The position numbers and the translations under genes are program-made. A stretch of 64,000 bases of DNA from Adiantum capillus-veneris (taxonomy: Eukaryota; Streptophyta; Polypodiopsida; Polypodiales; Pteridaceae). The stretch's first letter is position 1, and each line of letters starts with the position of its first letter. Under the pieces are notes generated by a model. That model was not told where the DNA came from and did not search any database. It saw only the letters and a program-made list of their open reading frames with translations. Of this stretch, positions 31,561 through 44,440 are shown one piece after another. The stretch covers positions 60,992,684-61,056,683 of the forward strand of contig CM043942.1 of NCBI GenBank assembly GCA_014529385.2, given 5' to 3'.

Positions 31561-32937
31561 TACATATTTTGTGCATATAACAAGTGTAGTGCTCAAAACA
31601 AACCTAGGTTTAGTTGTAATCCCATCTACAAATTTTGAGCTTTACGTTTAAAAGTCTCATTGAAGGTGAGAAAAACTACAAAATTTTGAGAAATTCAAAA
31701 TAACAACCTTCGACCACTGAAAATTATGGTACATGGGTTTTCCAAAATTTTGGAAAGATGGTTTTTGTTTTTTAGCACAAGAGAAATGCTACATGTTACT
31801 TCATTCGTCACGAATTTGTCACGTACTTCGTGCAAAATGGTACTCGTTTCATAAAAACAATAGTTTTGGAAAACAATATTGAAAACTCACAATGGTGACT
31901 AAAATATATTAACGAGAACTATAAATTGTAGATTCATGTCATGCTCATGTTGAGCTATGACATCACCTAGTAGCCAAAGATACATCGGCTAATAGGGGAG
32001 CCACCCCCGGCGCTATGAAGTACCCTAGGGGAGAACTTGGCTAACTATGTCTGTCTTGTCTAGTTTTGATTTACAGAATACACTTATGCGAGTTCATGCA
32101 TGTTATAGATGGTACTCAGCACTACCTAACCCAAGGACCATCTTATCTTTGAACTAGAATGACAAACTTTCCCTTCAATTTTGCCATGTGTTTAGGTTGA
32201 GCAACCATGCACCATGAGGCGTGCGTTAACCATGACACAATAAATAGCACTATCTTTGAAAGGAGCAATCCAATGCTCGAGAAATACCTTTTTTTCATCC
32301 TTGTTTTCTCAGGGCAAGCTCATTAGAAAGCCAAGATTTATACAAAAAATCTAAGATATCTCTAACCAAATTGCCCGCCGAACTTTGCTCTTGAAAATCA
32401 AGGTTCAATGTAATCATATTTGGGATGTATGAGCACCGAAACAGTCCCCGAGAAGTGTGGAGCACTCCATTTTCCGTGATTATGGAGTACCCTACTATGA
32501 TACTCAAACACAATTTTATGGCTCGAGTGGTTCGCTACTAGTACTAGGGAGACATCACCTACGTGCACCAGAATTGCATTTTTGACCCCTGTATATGGGA
32601 CCCTCATTTGTAAAAGCTATCGTTTGTGCCATAGAATACCTCCCTATTCCTCACGTGATTTACAATAACTGATTCCATCTCTGGTGTACAAACATTCGAT
32701 CTATTGATTTCTGTTTAGCTTGTGTTAGGTGTATTTTATGGTGTACAAACATTCCATCTATGCACAAACTCATTTCTGTTTAGTTTGTGTGAGTTGAACA
32801 CTCGAGCAGCCCAAAATTATGAGAATATTCTTAATGGTATCATTTCTTTTGCCCCAAGGACTATCATTACTTGTCACAAGGAGATTTAGAAATATTCTCA
32901 TTTAGGAAAACGGAGTCTTTTTCTGTGTTTTTCATAC
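31561..32937. other. unannotated stretch
   Basis: No gene is recognised. A partial direct duplication around GGTGTACAAACATTC (about 32683 and 32739) with TTTCTGTTTAG in both units is the only structure noticed. Confidence 0.45.
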
Positions 32938-33190
32938 CATGCATAACATCATGAGCTTCTGCTCGAGAGGCACCACATACCTAGCTAGGTACGATTGGGG
33001 TAGGGGACCGCCCGCCCGGTGGCATGCATAACATCATGAGCTTCTGCTCGAGAGGCACCACATACCTAGCTAGGTACGATTGGGGGCAGGGGACCGCCGG
33101 CCCCCCCACTGGGCTGGCGGTCCCCTACCCCCAATCGTACCTAGCTAGGTATGCGGTGCCTCTCTCACATAAACTCGTGATGTTGAGGTA
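32938..33190. repeat. direct-plus-inverted repeat forming a long hairpin
   Basis: An 85-bp unit beginning CATGCATAACATCATGAG occurs at 32938-33022 and again at 33023-33107. It is followed after about 10 bp by an inverted copy at 33112-33188. The second copy and the inverted copy can pair over about 75 bp with a few mismatches, enclosing a C-rich loop (33101-33111). Each arm contains the palindrome CCTAGCTAGG and the GGGGACCGCC block. It could be a foldback/MITE-type element or a source of hairpin RNA; no flanking target duplication was evident. Confidence 0.8.
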
Positions 33191-33194
33191 AGTC

Positions 33195-36100
33195 ACAATG
33201 TGGAAATTATTGTGAGAATTTGTCGAAAACTTCTTGTGCATGTGCCCCAAGATTCTAGTACTTCTCTCAACGGTCCGCAACTTTTCCACAAAAGCTTCTT
33301 AAAGGATTTCTTGATATCCTTGGACATTTTTTGAAAGGGAAATTTATCAAAAAGCCCCACAAATTTGTAGAAATTCCCAACTCCTCAATGTTTACAAAAA
33401 TTGTTCAAAAGGGCGCTTCAGTATAGCAAGCTTTGCCCAAAAAATCCCAAAAATGCCCTTAAATTATTTCATATTTCCAAAATGTCCTTTGTAAGTTCAC
33501 AAAAACGTTATTTTTTGCGACTCTTTGTACAAAAATGGGTTCTCCCTAAATTGGAGATAATAGAACTAGGAACTAGGAGGGCTCTTGAGGTGAGAGAATT
33601 TCTTATTTGTAAACACAAATGCCAATAATTTGTGCTCAGCTTATTGGTGTCAAAACTTTTTTCTAAGGCACTTAAAAATATATCTCTATTATTAAAAAAA
33701 GAAAATCCATTCAAAATAGATGTGTTGGTGGTATTTTGAAAATTTTCATAAAATTCAACGGTATTATGGTAATAATTTTCCCTTTTTGAAACAAAGCACA
33801 TTTTCACTTGTAAAAAACACACTAAAAATACCCAAACATTGGCGAAATGCTCGACAGAAAGTTGCAAGCATGCATGCACATGGCCATGCACACAAACTAT
33901 AGAAAGTCCAATATTAATGTCAAAAAAATTCATCAACTCTAGAGCACGAGATTGGACCATAAGTTTTATCATTAATCAATCCACCCCAATTCACATGGCA
34001 TCGAAAATTTTGGCCAATATTAGAGAGGCTACTGAGTTGGTCATCAGATCAATCAACCTGATTGAAGATGTCCATGAAGCCATAGATAGCATGCCTTGAT
34101 CCCCAATTAATGGGTTCATCACATTCCCTTCTCTATTACCTCTATGTCTCAATCTACTCCTATCTCATTTGATTTGAAAACCCCATATGATGTAAAAGCC
34201 TCTGTCCCCACTTGCCCACCGGTCAAAACAGTATGCTTTTGTACACCTTTCACTTCTCTCTAATTTAACTCCCAAATTTTTGATGGAAAAAAAGCTTTAT
34301 CATCAAAAGCAGAAACAATTACAACAAGGGAGGAAAAAAAAGTTTTATCATTAAAAGCAAGAATAGTTACAAGACGGGAGGAGAAAGTAGCGACAAAAAA
34401 GGAAAGATATCTCTTTTCACCGAGAGACACATGTGATAGATGTATCAATATGTTATTAGACCCATTTGTTGTCTTAATGGTTAGTCGACCCATCTCAGAC
34501 ATTAGGCACCTAAAAGATAAAAGAGAGACTAAAATAAAGTTTCTAGATGACAATATAGAACTAGTCTTGCTTGGTGGGCATTGCTATAGAACGTCTATAG
34601 AACAAAACAAGACACACACAGATTGACATCAAGCATCTAGCACTGAAGTAAACAAGTACAAAGTGCATTGGTGAAATTATAAAAAAGAAGTACATGTGTA
34701 ACTATTAAACATACATGATGATTGATTACCTCTATAGGTCTCTGTAAAATGGTCCTATTTCACGGTTTTCTCTACAATTGTTTGAGCAGTCAGACCAAGG
34801 TGCTACTCTTTGTCGTACATATTTTGATAGATTTTGGAGCACAACTGGTTACTTGGTTAGTTGGTTGTGCTTGTGTGACCTCAACTTTTGTTGAGGAACA
34901 AGAGCGGATGAGTAGAACCAGTCAATAGGCAAAAAAAAAAAGCTTCATGACCACTAAGAAGACGCAAGCTGTGCCCCATAGCACTCACTACATAATAAAG
35001 GCCCGAGGGCTACGTAATTGAATTGAGCAAAGGGTTGCAACTTAATCATTCTACTTAAACCCTACTCCTTAACCTACTTTGATAGTTGTTTGCAGATTGC
35101 CATTCAACCTGATAATATCGACCATTTAGTCTCTAGACCGGGGACAGTGAGAAAGAATTGTGTGTCTATTCAAGATATAGATACGATGATCGAGATTGAG
35201 GACGTAGTAGTGAGGAAAACATGTAGCTTAACTAAAATTAAGGAAGCATTGACACACTAAAAAAATATAAAAATCATCAACAGACTATAAAAATTCAAAT
35301 GCACTACCGACTTGATAATGTGTATGGGTGTTGTCTAATTGTGCAAGCCGGAGAACAATGTTTTGTGTCAAGCTACATAAAAGCAATGTGAATAGTTAAA
35401 CATTTAATCTTGCAATGAAGCATCACAGAATGAAAATGCTAAATATGCACTGCACGTCATGCAAAAGTGCCCTACAAAAGTATGGTGGAGAGTTGGCATT
35501 GTGGTCTCTCCAAAAATTATAAGAAACTAACTTTGTGCCCTGGCCCGTAGGCTTTATGTGTTGATCAAGCAAAAACATAGGCCTGGGGAAATGGATGTAG
35601 CTAATAGACCTTGCAGTGTTGCTGGGATGGAGTTGTGGTTGTGCAGTCAAAACATCCATTATTGTGAATATATGTGCTTTTTGTGACACGCAAAATTGGA
35701 TTTAACACAAATACAAAAGAGGCAGGAGATAGATTTAACTTAAAGCAAAGTAGAAGTAACTTTATGCTCTACCTCATAGATGATGTAGGATTTATTGTAG
35801 TGATGAGTTCTCAGTTCATAAGCTATGGTAGAATGGATCAATCAGTAGGCTACGAATACTGAACTGGGAGGGGCACCTCATTTTGTTGTTTCGACTCTAC
35901 ACTATTCTATATAAATAAAAAACTTAAAGTGTTTAAAACAATATTAACTTTGCATTCTACTAAAACCTATCAAACCAAGGCAAATATGATAGTGGATTTT
36001 CTTGTAACAAATGGTAAGGCATTCTCACTTCTCTACTTCTCTTGAAGCTAAATTTCTAGCTAGTTGTATTTATGGACCTTTAGTACAAGCTCTTGTAGTT

Positions 36101-38253
36101 CTCCTCTACATTTCATTACTTGATATCTCATTATGCTCCTAAATGTGATATCACTTGTGGTGCTCTAGGTAGAGGTAAGGCACATTCAATGGTCTTGCAA
36201 GGTCAAAAGCCTCGAGCCTTGGGCAATGTAGGTCAAGATGTATATCATGGGAGTCGTCACTAGGTCCTATCCTCCTACCATTGCTTTCATCAACAACTTC
36301 ATTTGTAGGCAAGGTCAATTTTGTTGTTACAGGAATCAAGAAGTGGGAGAGTTATTCTAAAAGATGGTTGGACTGGATGATAAAGGAAGCTACCCGTTCA
36401 CTGATTTTGTCAAACCTCGAAAGCAAAAGCAACAATAGTTTCTCTTTGATGCATCCATGAATTTCTCATTTGGAGGGCATGGGCCAAGGTACACACTTTT
36501 GAGATTTTCTAAGGGCACCATTAAAGTTTTCATGCATACTAAACAAAGAATTGACGAGCACAACATGTTATTCCAAGGGTACTTAACTAGCAACAATTTC
36601 ACATCACTATTGCTTCATCATCTTTGTTATGATAGCTCTTTATCGTGTATATTTTTGCATTTACTTATGGTATCAATTTTATCATCACCAATGCTTTTGT
36701 ATTGTTCCCCTTCTTTCAACTTAGCCTCATGTTCAAACTCAAAAATCCCAAGCAAGAATGAGTATGAATGCTTACTTTTGTTAGCATCATGCTCAAGCTT
36801 GTTCTGCAAATCTTTGGTTCTCCTTTTTCCATAAGGGACACAAAGCCTAGGGAAAGATGAATTTGATTGTGTTTCTCATAGTTTGGAGTCTTAATCAAGT
36901 CAACATCAGCTACCCACAAAGTCAATGCCCAAGAAGAGGTCCTTGATCAGAGCATTGCTTAGCAGTCGTGGTGTACACACACGAGAGCCTCCTGGCATGA
37001 GTTTTTGGTGTAGCTTGCACCTACGGTATGCTACTTGAGCTAAGTCCATGTACTGCAATTGATTGGGTGCACGCACATCTAGCACCATGTGCAAGGTTGA
37101 TGAATAACTCTGCTAACACTTCAAGATTACCGATGTTGGCTTTCGGCTCTATGAAAACCTTCAGAACGAGGGATGCGGTCACCATACATTGACGTCAAAA
37201 AGCAAATGTTGTGGCAGAAGTGACAATTCATGAAACTCCCAGGCGGTGAAGACTATCTCATGTTGAGTAAAGCAAACATTGCTCTAGAGCAAAAGAGACA
37301 ATTGAAACTCATGGGTGGTGAAGACCAACTCATGGTTAGTAGGTGGGCTCTCTTTAATGCTTGTTGAGCTGCTAGCTTTCTTGTGGTGGCGGCGGATCAA
37401 TTCGATGGTGCTTGGCCCTCCAAAAAAGCTTGTGGCTTGTGTCATTTGCAAATGGTGGATGATGGTGGCCTTATGCGAGGTGATGGAGCGGGAGGCTTCT
37501 CGCTTATGCAGCATTATCTCGTAAGTGGTGTTTTTATCTGTTGGGTGGTTCCTTGTTTAATCTGTGCATTATTTTATCTTGGGGATGTTTGTTGTTTGAG
37601 GTATTTCTATTATTGGGTGGCTCCCCTATCAGCCAGTGAACATGGCTCTCTTTTTTTTTTGGTGCATTAATATAGAATATACTTCTAGATCACAAGATGG
37701 TGCCTCCTAGCAAAATTAAAATAGTGGCAATCAATCCTCTTCTCTAAAGCTAAACAAACTAGCTTAAATAGTGGCAAATATAAGTAGTGTGCCTTGAAGT
37801 TCACGTAAGAAGTTTAACCTCAACCACCCAAAAATAAAAAGCCACATCTTTGTCAACGCTTAAGACGCGTGCAGGTTCAAGAATCCATTCTTCGACCTAT
37901 CCACCTATTGCAACTAGAAACCCTCCAAGAACTTGAGTCTCAATGGGTTTCTTATATTGATGGATAGCTGGAATTAAATTCTGTCTACTATCAAACATTG
38001 AGCAATCTCAATGCTCCTTAACACCATAATAGGTAGTGCCAACGTATGAATTAAACTGAATCAAAGAAGATACTTTGCAACCTAGAGCAAATTAGTGAGG
38101 AAAAAGTGGGGGGGTTATAGGTGTTGATCACGTGCTGTGACCAGGTGTAAAGGCAAGAGAAGCAATCTGTAACTGCGTGGCAGATGGCGAAGAGCAAATG
38201 GCTTAGTCACCGAAGAGAGCAAGATTTTTGGGGGAATACTAGGCAGGTGACTC

Positions 38254-38256
<3 letters not shown>
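33195..38256. other. unannotated 5-kb stretch
   Basis: I see no gene, transposon protein or RNA I can name. The longest frame (33508-33972, minus, 154 codons) has no recognised motif, an ordinary AT-rich composition and no supporting start or splice context, so I do not call it. Degraded repeats are likely. Confidence 0.45.

Positions 38257-38295
<39 letters not shown>
38257..38295. repeat. (GA)n microsatellite
   Basis: About 19 GA units. Flanking frames (ERER, SLSL) are artefacts. Confidence 0.92.
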
Positions 38296-38296
<1 letters not shown>

Positions 38297-38994
38297 CCGT
38301 CTGCACCCGAGGTTGGTGAGTGCAATGACTGTGTCTGCCAGTTTACATCGACCACCACTGAGCAATCCCAACAGTGAGAGGACAAGGAAAAACTGCATGT
38401 GTTCATGAGAACTTCAAGGAGGTGATTGTAGACATTGCATCGTAGAAGACGAGCACAACAAGCACTCCTCCTTGAGGTTGAGCCTCGACGCGAGAAGGGA
38501 TACAAGCGGGGTGGGCCATGAATGCAGAGGAGGGCGACCAGGGCAATGTGGGCAGTGAGAAGGGATGGTTGCCGAGGAACGGCTATGTGGCAAGAGCAAG
38601 ACGATGCGTGGAAACAAAAGATGTAACTACTTTTGCTTTACGATGGAGAGTGGATCGAGTATCTTGTGTAGATTCCATATAAACAATTGAAAGTTGGGCG
38701 ACTAGGAGTCGAGCCACAAGTCTCAAAATTGAATCCACATTATGATATTACCATGAAGGAATATCCAACCACCATAAGCCAAAGCTTCAATCACTAATTG
38801 GAAGTGAAGGCCCGATGAATCTTTGACCAATCGACTCCCTTTTCAAACAATTGTTATTCTTGCTCTATAAAAACCAAACCTTGAACATTAAGGCATTCAT
38901 ATCTATTTAAAAAAATGTGAGGTCCCCAACCCTAGAGCTTGGAGATCTTACAATTGGCATTAAAACCCTAGGTTAAATATTTGAATTATTTCCA

Positions 38995-39627
38995 TTGAAA
39001 ACTCTCAGTACAGCTACGGTTGAGTGTGTATGGCTCAAATGCTTAATGGATGATTTGGGTGTTGGAAAGGACACTACCAACATCATCTACATTGACAGAC
39101 AGAGCGCATTGATAATTGCGAGGAGCCCAATATTTCATGCTCGCACAAAGCACATTGAGGTGCCTTATCACTATGTTAGGGAGAGACTCTCAACATAAGA
39201 GATCAGCTTGGCTTATGTGCCAACATAGGACAACCTTGCATATATTTTCACAAAGGCATTGTCTCGTGAGAAGTTCGAAGCTTTCCGCAAAGCTTTGGGT
39301 TTACTCCTCTTGTGGACTGATCCTGTCCTCAGGCATGGCACTTCTCTATACTCTATGTGCCAGCTCTCGTTCACCGCATCACTCCCAGAGGGGATTTTTT
39401 TACCATATATATCTGGTAGTGATATGTGTGAACACACTAAGGACCACCTGGGAATTTTTCCCCTCACTAGGAGTTTTTTTTCCCTGTGCATTGTATATAC
39501 GTCCATCACTCTTGGGCTATCTTATCTTTCCATTGCACACTAAGTAATACTACTCTATGTTTTGTGCCTTGAGCTTCCTTCATCTTCTCCAAGCTCTCTG
39601 TGTTTCCCTACAACCCTATTTCAAACA
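38995..39627 (+). mobile_element. 3' end of a Copia-1-family element: RNase H C-terminus plus LTR
   Basis: 38995-39300 translates to VECVWLKCLMDDLGVGKD, IYIDRQSALIIARSP, HIEVPYHYVRERL and FTKALSREKFEAFRKALG. This is the Copia-1 RNase H end on the plus strand, with two in-frame stops (at about 39196 and 39230). It is followed by the Copia-1-type purine tract (GAGGGGATTTTTT) and a diverged LTR, 39398-39627, ending CAACCCTATTTCAAACA. Everything upstream of RNase H is missing. Confidence 0.82.
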
Positions 39628-39634
39628 ATGAGTC

Positions 39635-40111
39635 TTCAAGTGGGAGACTGTTAAGTATGGAGCCTAATTTTTATTATGGCCGGATGACGGCTAGAAATGA
39701 TCAAAAAATGGCTTGTCAATGACCGATAGTCAATGGCCAATTGGTTGGTATTCAATAGTCAATGACTGTTTGGCCGATGGACGATGGTCAATGGATGTTG
39801 GCCGATGGTCGAAAGTCTATGGCCATTGGTGGGTGTTCAACAACCGATTCTTGAGTTTCAAGTGGACTTGTCTACCCAAGCGCGGCTACACATAGCTGTC
39901 TCTCATGAGAGAGGGCAACCCATAGAGACTCCTTTTGGCATATAAAAGGAGTCCTCTTCTACACACAAAATAGTAGTGGAAGGTACATGAGGTGGTGAAA
40001 GAGAGTGAACCAAGTCGGGAGGACCACTTTGTAACTTACTTTTAGTTTGAAGTGCAAAGTCATTGAGTGGTTGCTTTCCCATGGACGTAGTCCACACTTG
40101 GTTGAACCATG

Positions 40112-40155
<44 letters not shown>

Positions 40156-40230
40156 GCGTGTGTGAATTATCTCTCCATTAATTAAACCTCTCTGATCTCT
40201 ATTTAGCTACTTCTTATTCCTAGCATCATC
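39635..40230 (+). mobile_element. polypurine tract and LTR of another copia element
   Basis: CTTCAAGTGGGAGAC (39634-39648) followed by TGTTAAGTATGG (from 39649) is a textbook copia PPT/3' LTR junction. The LTR carries a TATA-like TATAAAAGG near 39941 and a (CT)n tract at 40113-40153. Its right edge, about 40230, is a guess. It starts 7 bp after the Copia-1-family LTR ends, suggesting that the latter element inserted just upstream of this one's purine tract. Confidence 0.55.
40113..40153. repeat. (CT)n microsatellite inside LTR
   Basis: About 20 CT units followed by CGCGCGTGTGTG. Confidence 0.9.
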
Positions 40231-42939
40231 AAGCCCAAGCACCAAGGTTTCCAACTCATCCAAGACCTTCTCTTGATAATCATTTTGTAAGATCCCCAAT
40301 TTTTGGGTCTCTTTTGAAAATAAGAAAATAGGTTGCAATATCTGCTTCGTGAAATCTTAGTTCAGAATGCTTTTTTGGCAGTGTTGTAAGGTTTTAAAGT
40401 AAAAAGCAAGATTGTTTTCATGTTTTGATAGGTCAGACGGACGTTTTGTTCAATTTTGGAAAATTCTTTTTTTAAAGCTTTTTCATGTTTTTTGTGCTTT
40501 TTGGTGCTTTTTTGCAAAAAGCAAGGCCAGATCCTTAACTTACCTCTCCTAAGGAAGCTATGGTTGCTTTTCGAGTGCTTTCCATGCTATTTTTAATTTT
40601 TCATGATTTTTAGCGCTTTTTAGTGAAAAGCGAGCTCGTTTTCTTATTTCGATGGACAAGGAGAACTCGTGGTTCAATTTAAATTTGTTTTGCTTTTAAA
40701 AAAAATACTTTTTACACTATTTTTAGTTTTTTGTGCTATTCATGCTTTTCAACGTTTTTGAAAAGCAAAGTGCTTTTTAGGATGACCTAAATATAAAAAT
40801 ATTATTTATAGTCATCGTCATATATAAAAACGACCATTTGGTGAAGAAACGAGATTAAATGGGATTTTTATGGGGATTATTTTTATAAAACATGGCACCA
40901 TTAATGTGCCAAGGTCTTACAGGAAAGTCATAATTATGTTGAGGCATCATGGTGCAACATTGTTTAGTCACGGTCACATTAGTTGCTGGGATAATATCCA
41001 ATTAATCAATTTTAACGATAAAAATTAAGAAAAATAGGGCATGTTGACTCCAAAAGCAAAATCCATGTTTTCAGGAAAGTTTTCCAAAATTTGGCAGCTA
41101 ATCTAGGCTGAGAGGGGTGGGTTGAGAGGGGGTGGTAGCTATTGCCTTGGGGAGCAAGCCGGACCTATAGAGTGCCGATAAATTAGCATAGAGAGCTCAA
41201 TTTTCAATGTCGACAGTTGCGTTTACTACGGCACATGAGTATGTGCGTATTATACAGAGTGGTGCAAGCTCTTCATCATCATATGATCTCCATAAGATTC
41301 TCTCTCTCGTTCACAGGAAGAGAAAGAAGAAGAATACTCTCTCTACTTGTTTACTATCTTCTCTTCTCTTTTGACGGTGTGCGCGTTCTCCAACGATTTT
41401 GTGGTGAAAACCTCTACGTAGCTCTCATCTCTCTTGTGGCTAAGCAAAAATACTTTTGACAACTCGTAATCACTTCTAAAGCATGGTAAGAATCCCTAAA
41501 CTCCATAGCCATCATCTCTCTCTCTCTACTCCGTTTTTCTAAGTACCCTCTCGATGGTTGCTTTTTCGTATGCGAGGGCATGTATGGACTTGACGGATGT
41601 GTATGAGTATGCTCCATGTTTGTTTCATCATCTTTAGCATGTTGATTTATGCACACGGTGTGTTTATTGGTCATGTGTGTACATAAAAAGCGCCTTTCGT
41701 TTCACGTCATGTAGGCAGTAGGAACATTGTTTTGGGCATACCTCTTAAACTACTATGAATCTCTTCAAATCCTTTAAACCAGAGATTAAACATAGCATTT
41801 AGAAAATTTTTTATTGTGGGTGTTGTGAAAATTCTGCACGAGCAAGAGTTATGGTCAAAATACAGCTTGTTGCCCACTATACTTGGTCAAAATTTTGGAC
41901 CCCAGACTCCTTGAAGAGCCAATATTTATATTTATCGAATGAACGAACCCACTTAGCTAAATCAAAAGCTTGATAAAACTTTTTGTTAAATGTATTTGGG
42001 TCTCTGAGATCACTTCGTGCGTGCGAGTTATGTCCTTGTACGGGGTTACCTACACGTGTAGGGGTGCTACCAAGGGGGAGTACCATATGACATAGCGAGT
42101 TGAACGAGTGGTTCATATGTGTTTTATGATTTTTTTTGGTGAGTTGATTTCAAGTGTTTGATGTCCATAAACTTATATGGGGTATATGATTAGTCAACCT
42201 GAATCGTACGAGCAAATTTGAATAAGGTGGCTTTCTTTTTGTGTTATAGTTTGTTGCATGAGTCTCATATGGACAAAGTGATGTGATAAGGTGTTAGTTT
42301 ATATTATGGGGCTGAGCTTGATGCATTGTTTTGAGCATGAATTATGGTTGTGATTTTGATTATGGAAGCCGATGCAGCTCTTGGATCTTTTTTTGGGGTT
42401 GTGGTTGTGCTACCAAAATGCTATCAAAATTTTTGCAGCCATGTTATGTGCTAAAGGGGTTCTACAAGATTGGATGTGCATCACCCTAAGTTGGGTGGAG
42501 TGCTCACCCATGTTATCGGATTGAATTATGGTTTATGGTTTTTTTTAATTAGATCATTAAGTGGTTTTGATAGTTTATGGTGGATGTGCAAGGGTAGAGA
42601 CCCTAGACAGTCTCAGTGCTTTGGAAAGATTGTTTGTGTATATGGAAGATGCTATTGTGATTGGACTCATGTGTTATGTTTCTCTTAACAACATCACTAC
42701 AAGATTAGGACCACCTACATCGCTTAGCCTTAGACAAAAGGGTCAATGACCTAGGGCTTTGCTAGATTGGGATGTTGCATAGGTCTTCTTTTTGTTAGGC
42801 TCATCCACACGGTTAGTGCGTCGGGGGTTGAATGACCTACACGACTAACACGACTAAATTTTATGTATATTAAAATTGTATAAAAGCTTAAATTGTATAT
42901 TTTTTTGCATAGACCACTGGGAAGGGGTATCTCTCACAG
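40231..42939. other. unannotated stretch
   Basis: No gene is recognised. 40,370-40,800 is rich in degenerate GCTTTTT/AAAAAGC words that can pair with one another (for example GCTTTTTTGCAAAAAGC near 40507), but no clear repeat unit is visible. Confidence 0.4.
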
Positions 42940-43203
42940 TTAGTCTAAAGGCTTCACATAACAGTTTCCATAGAGTTGCCCAAGTTGTAAAGTGGCTCTC
43001 AGTAAATTGAATGTACCATTATCTATTAGGCTACCTAAGGTTGATAGAAAAAGAACTAGGTAGATGTCTTCTTGGTTGAGGCCACAACCTTTGCAGAGAG
43101 ACACAAATCTCCTATCATGGTCATGTGCATGCTCTGTGGAGAGTCCTTTGAAAGTTGGAAACTTTATGTTGACCTTAGCCATAATGCTTGTTAGCTCCTC
43201 CAT
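42940..43203 (-). pseudogene. gypsy gag fragment
   Basis: The 87-codon frame reads KFPTFKGLSTEHAHDHDRRF, SLCKGCGLNQEDIYLVLFLS, TLGSLIDNG and LLRATL. It follows the pattern of the retrotransposon gag domain (P-x-F-x-G, a helix with RRF, then LxLFPxTLxGxAxxW). The expected tryptophan after the LF-x-S/TL block is missing. No LTR or other domain is next to it. It is a scrap, identified only by this pattern. Confidence 0.5.
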
Positions 43204-43492
43204 TGCTTTAGGAGCCTAATGCTCAAGAGCCTGTTGTAACTCAGTTGTTTGGTGGAAAGTGTATTGGGGAAGGTGACTAGGGTGGTCAGGAGTTGGTTGA
43301 GGGATTTGAGGTAGATGCTTGAGAGAGCAAAGGTAACGGGGGTGGAGGACTTCTATTCGATACAAAAGGTTGATGTTTTCTTTGGTAGTAACACAAAGGA
43401 CTCCTTAGGGAGCTTGTTTGATCTTTAGACCGTCTCCTATGTGTCATGCAATAGCAACAAACCCAGCTAAGGCACAAAGACCCTCAAACTTG

Positions 43493-43740
43493 ATGGATAG
43501 TCTAGCCCCACTAAACTCAACTAGATGAGGCTAGACTCAGCTAGACCACTCCAGCTAGATAGGGGCAAGAGACTAGACCAAGTTGGATGAGGCCAAGATG
43601 GACTAGACCAAGTTGCACAAGAGAGAAGATGGACTAGACTAAGTTGGATGAGAGAGAAGGTGGACTAGACCAAGCTGGTTGCGAGTGAAGGTGGAGTAGA
43701 GCAAGTTGCACTAGGCCAGTAGACTAGACAAGGTGAGCGA
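43493..43740. repeat. degenerate minisatellite around GACTAGACCAAGTTG
   Basis: Roughly seven irregular units of 30-45 bp repeat the words GGACTAGACCAAGTTGGATGAG, varied in each copy. Boundaries and period are approximate. Confidence 0.6.
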
Positions 43741-43837
43741 TGAACCAACTACCTCCTCAACCATGTATGCTTGGTGAAGTGATACTTCAGTGAAGGTCCC
43801 ATTAAGCATGCCAAAAATGAGAGCACCTATAATAGGA

Positions 43838-44440
43838 AAATTGTGTTGTGCTCTCTATTGTGGGTGCTCTCCTCAGTGCAATGTGCATGAAACCTCGCTC
43901 TCCAATATATAAATATCACAATAGAGCAATTGAACAAGCAATTGAAAGACACAACAACAGACTTAGAACTCAATGGAGCTTGATTAGCTCATGGAACCAT
44001 TATAGACTTTGGCTTAGCTCCAAGCCCAAGACTCGCAAGTACAATGAGGATGCCAAGGCTCCTTAGTGTAGGGAGAGAGCAAATATGCAATGCTAGATAC
44101 AAGACATGAGAATCTAGACTCATAGAAAGTATAAGAAGCCTACAAGACTAGAACCAACTACACATATATACTAGATGGTCAAATATCCTTGACAATCCAA
44201 CTATGTCTATCTTCAAATCATGGTAGTGGTGAATCGACCATGGTGTCCACTAGAACACCACCCTGTGTCTTTTCCATGTGTCACTACCATGCAAGAGTGC
44301 ATCCAGTGTGAACCCACGACCAACGATGATTGTAATTATCTATCTTATGCAAGTGACACTCTAGCCATGTTATAGAGAGTGAGGTTTCATGCATGTTGCA
44401 TTGAGGAGTACCCACAGTAGAGAGCATGACACACTTTTCT
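43838..44440. repeat. inverted-repeat (foldback-like) element
   Basis: About 65 bp at 43838-43906 (TGTGCTCTCTATTGTGGGTG ... GCATGAAACCTC) recurs as the reverse complement at 44375-44440 (GAGGTTTCATGCATG ... GAGAGCATGACACA). The arms are about 85% alike by eye. The 470-bp interior has no coding. It could be a MITE/foldback transposon or two opposed copies of another repeat. No target duplication was identified. Confidence 0.6.

Noticed and set aside
32938-33107. CRISPR-like direct repeats
   Set aside because: Only two direct units without spacers plus one inverted unit, in a plant nuclear context. It is a hairpin repeat, not an array.
33508-33972. 154-codon minus-strand frame
   Set aside because: No known motif, no intron or promoter signs and AT-rich composition like its surroundings; too weak to call.
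43493-43740. Possible repeat-protein coding region
   Set aside because: The units differ in length by non-multiples of three and contain stops in all frames; treated as a minisatellite.
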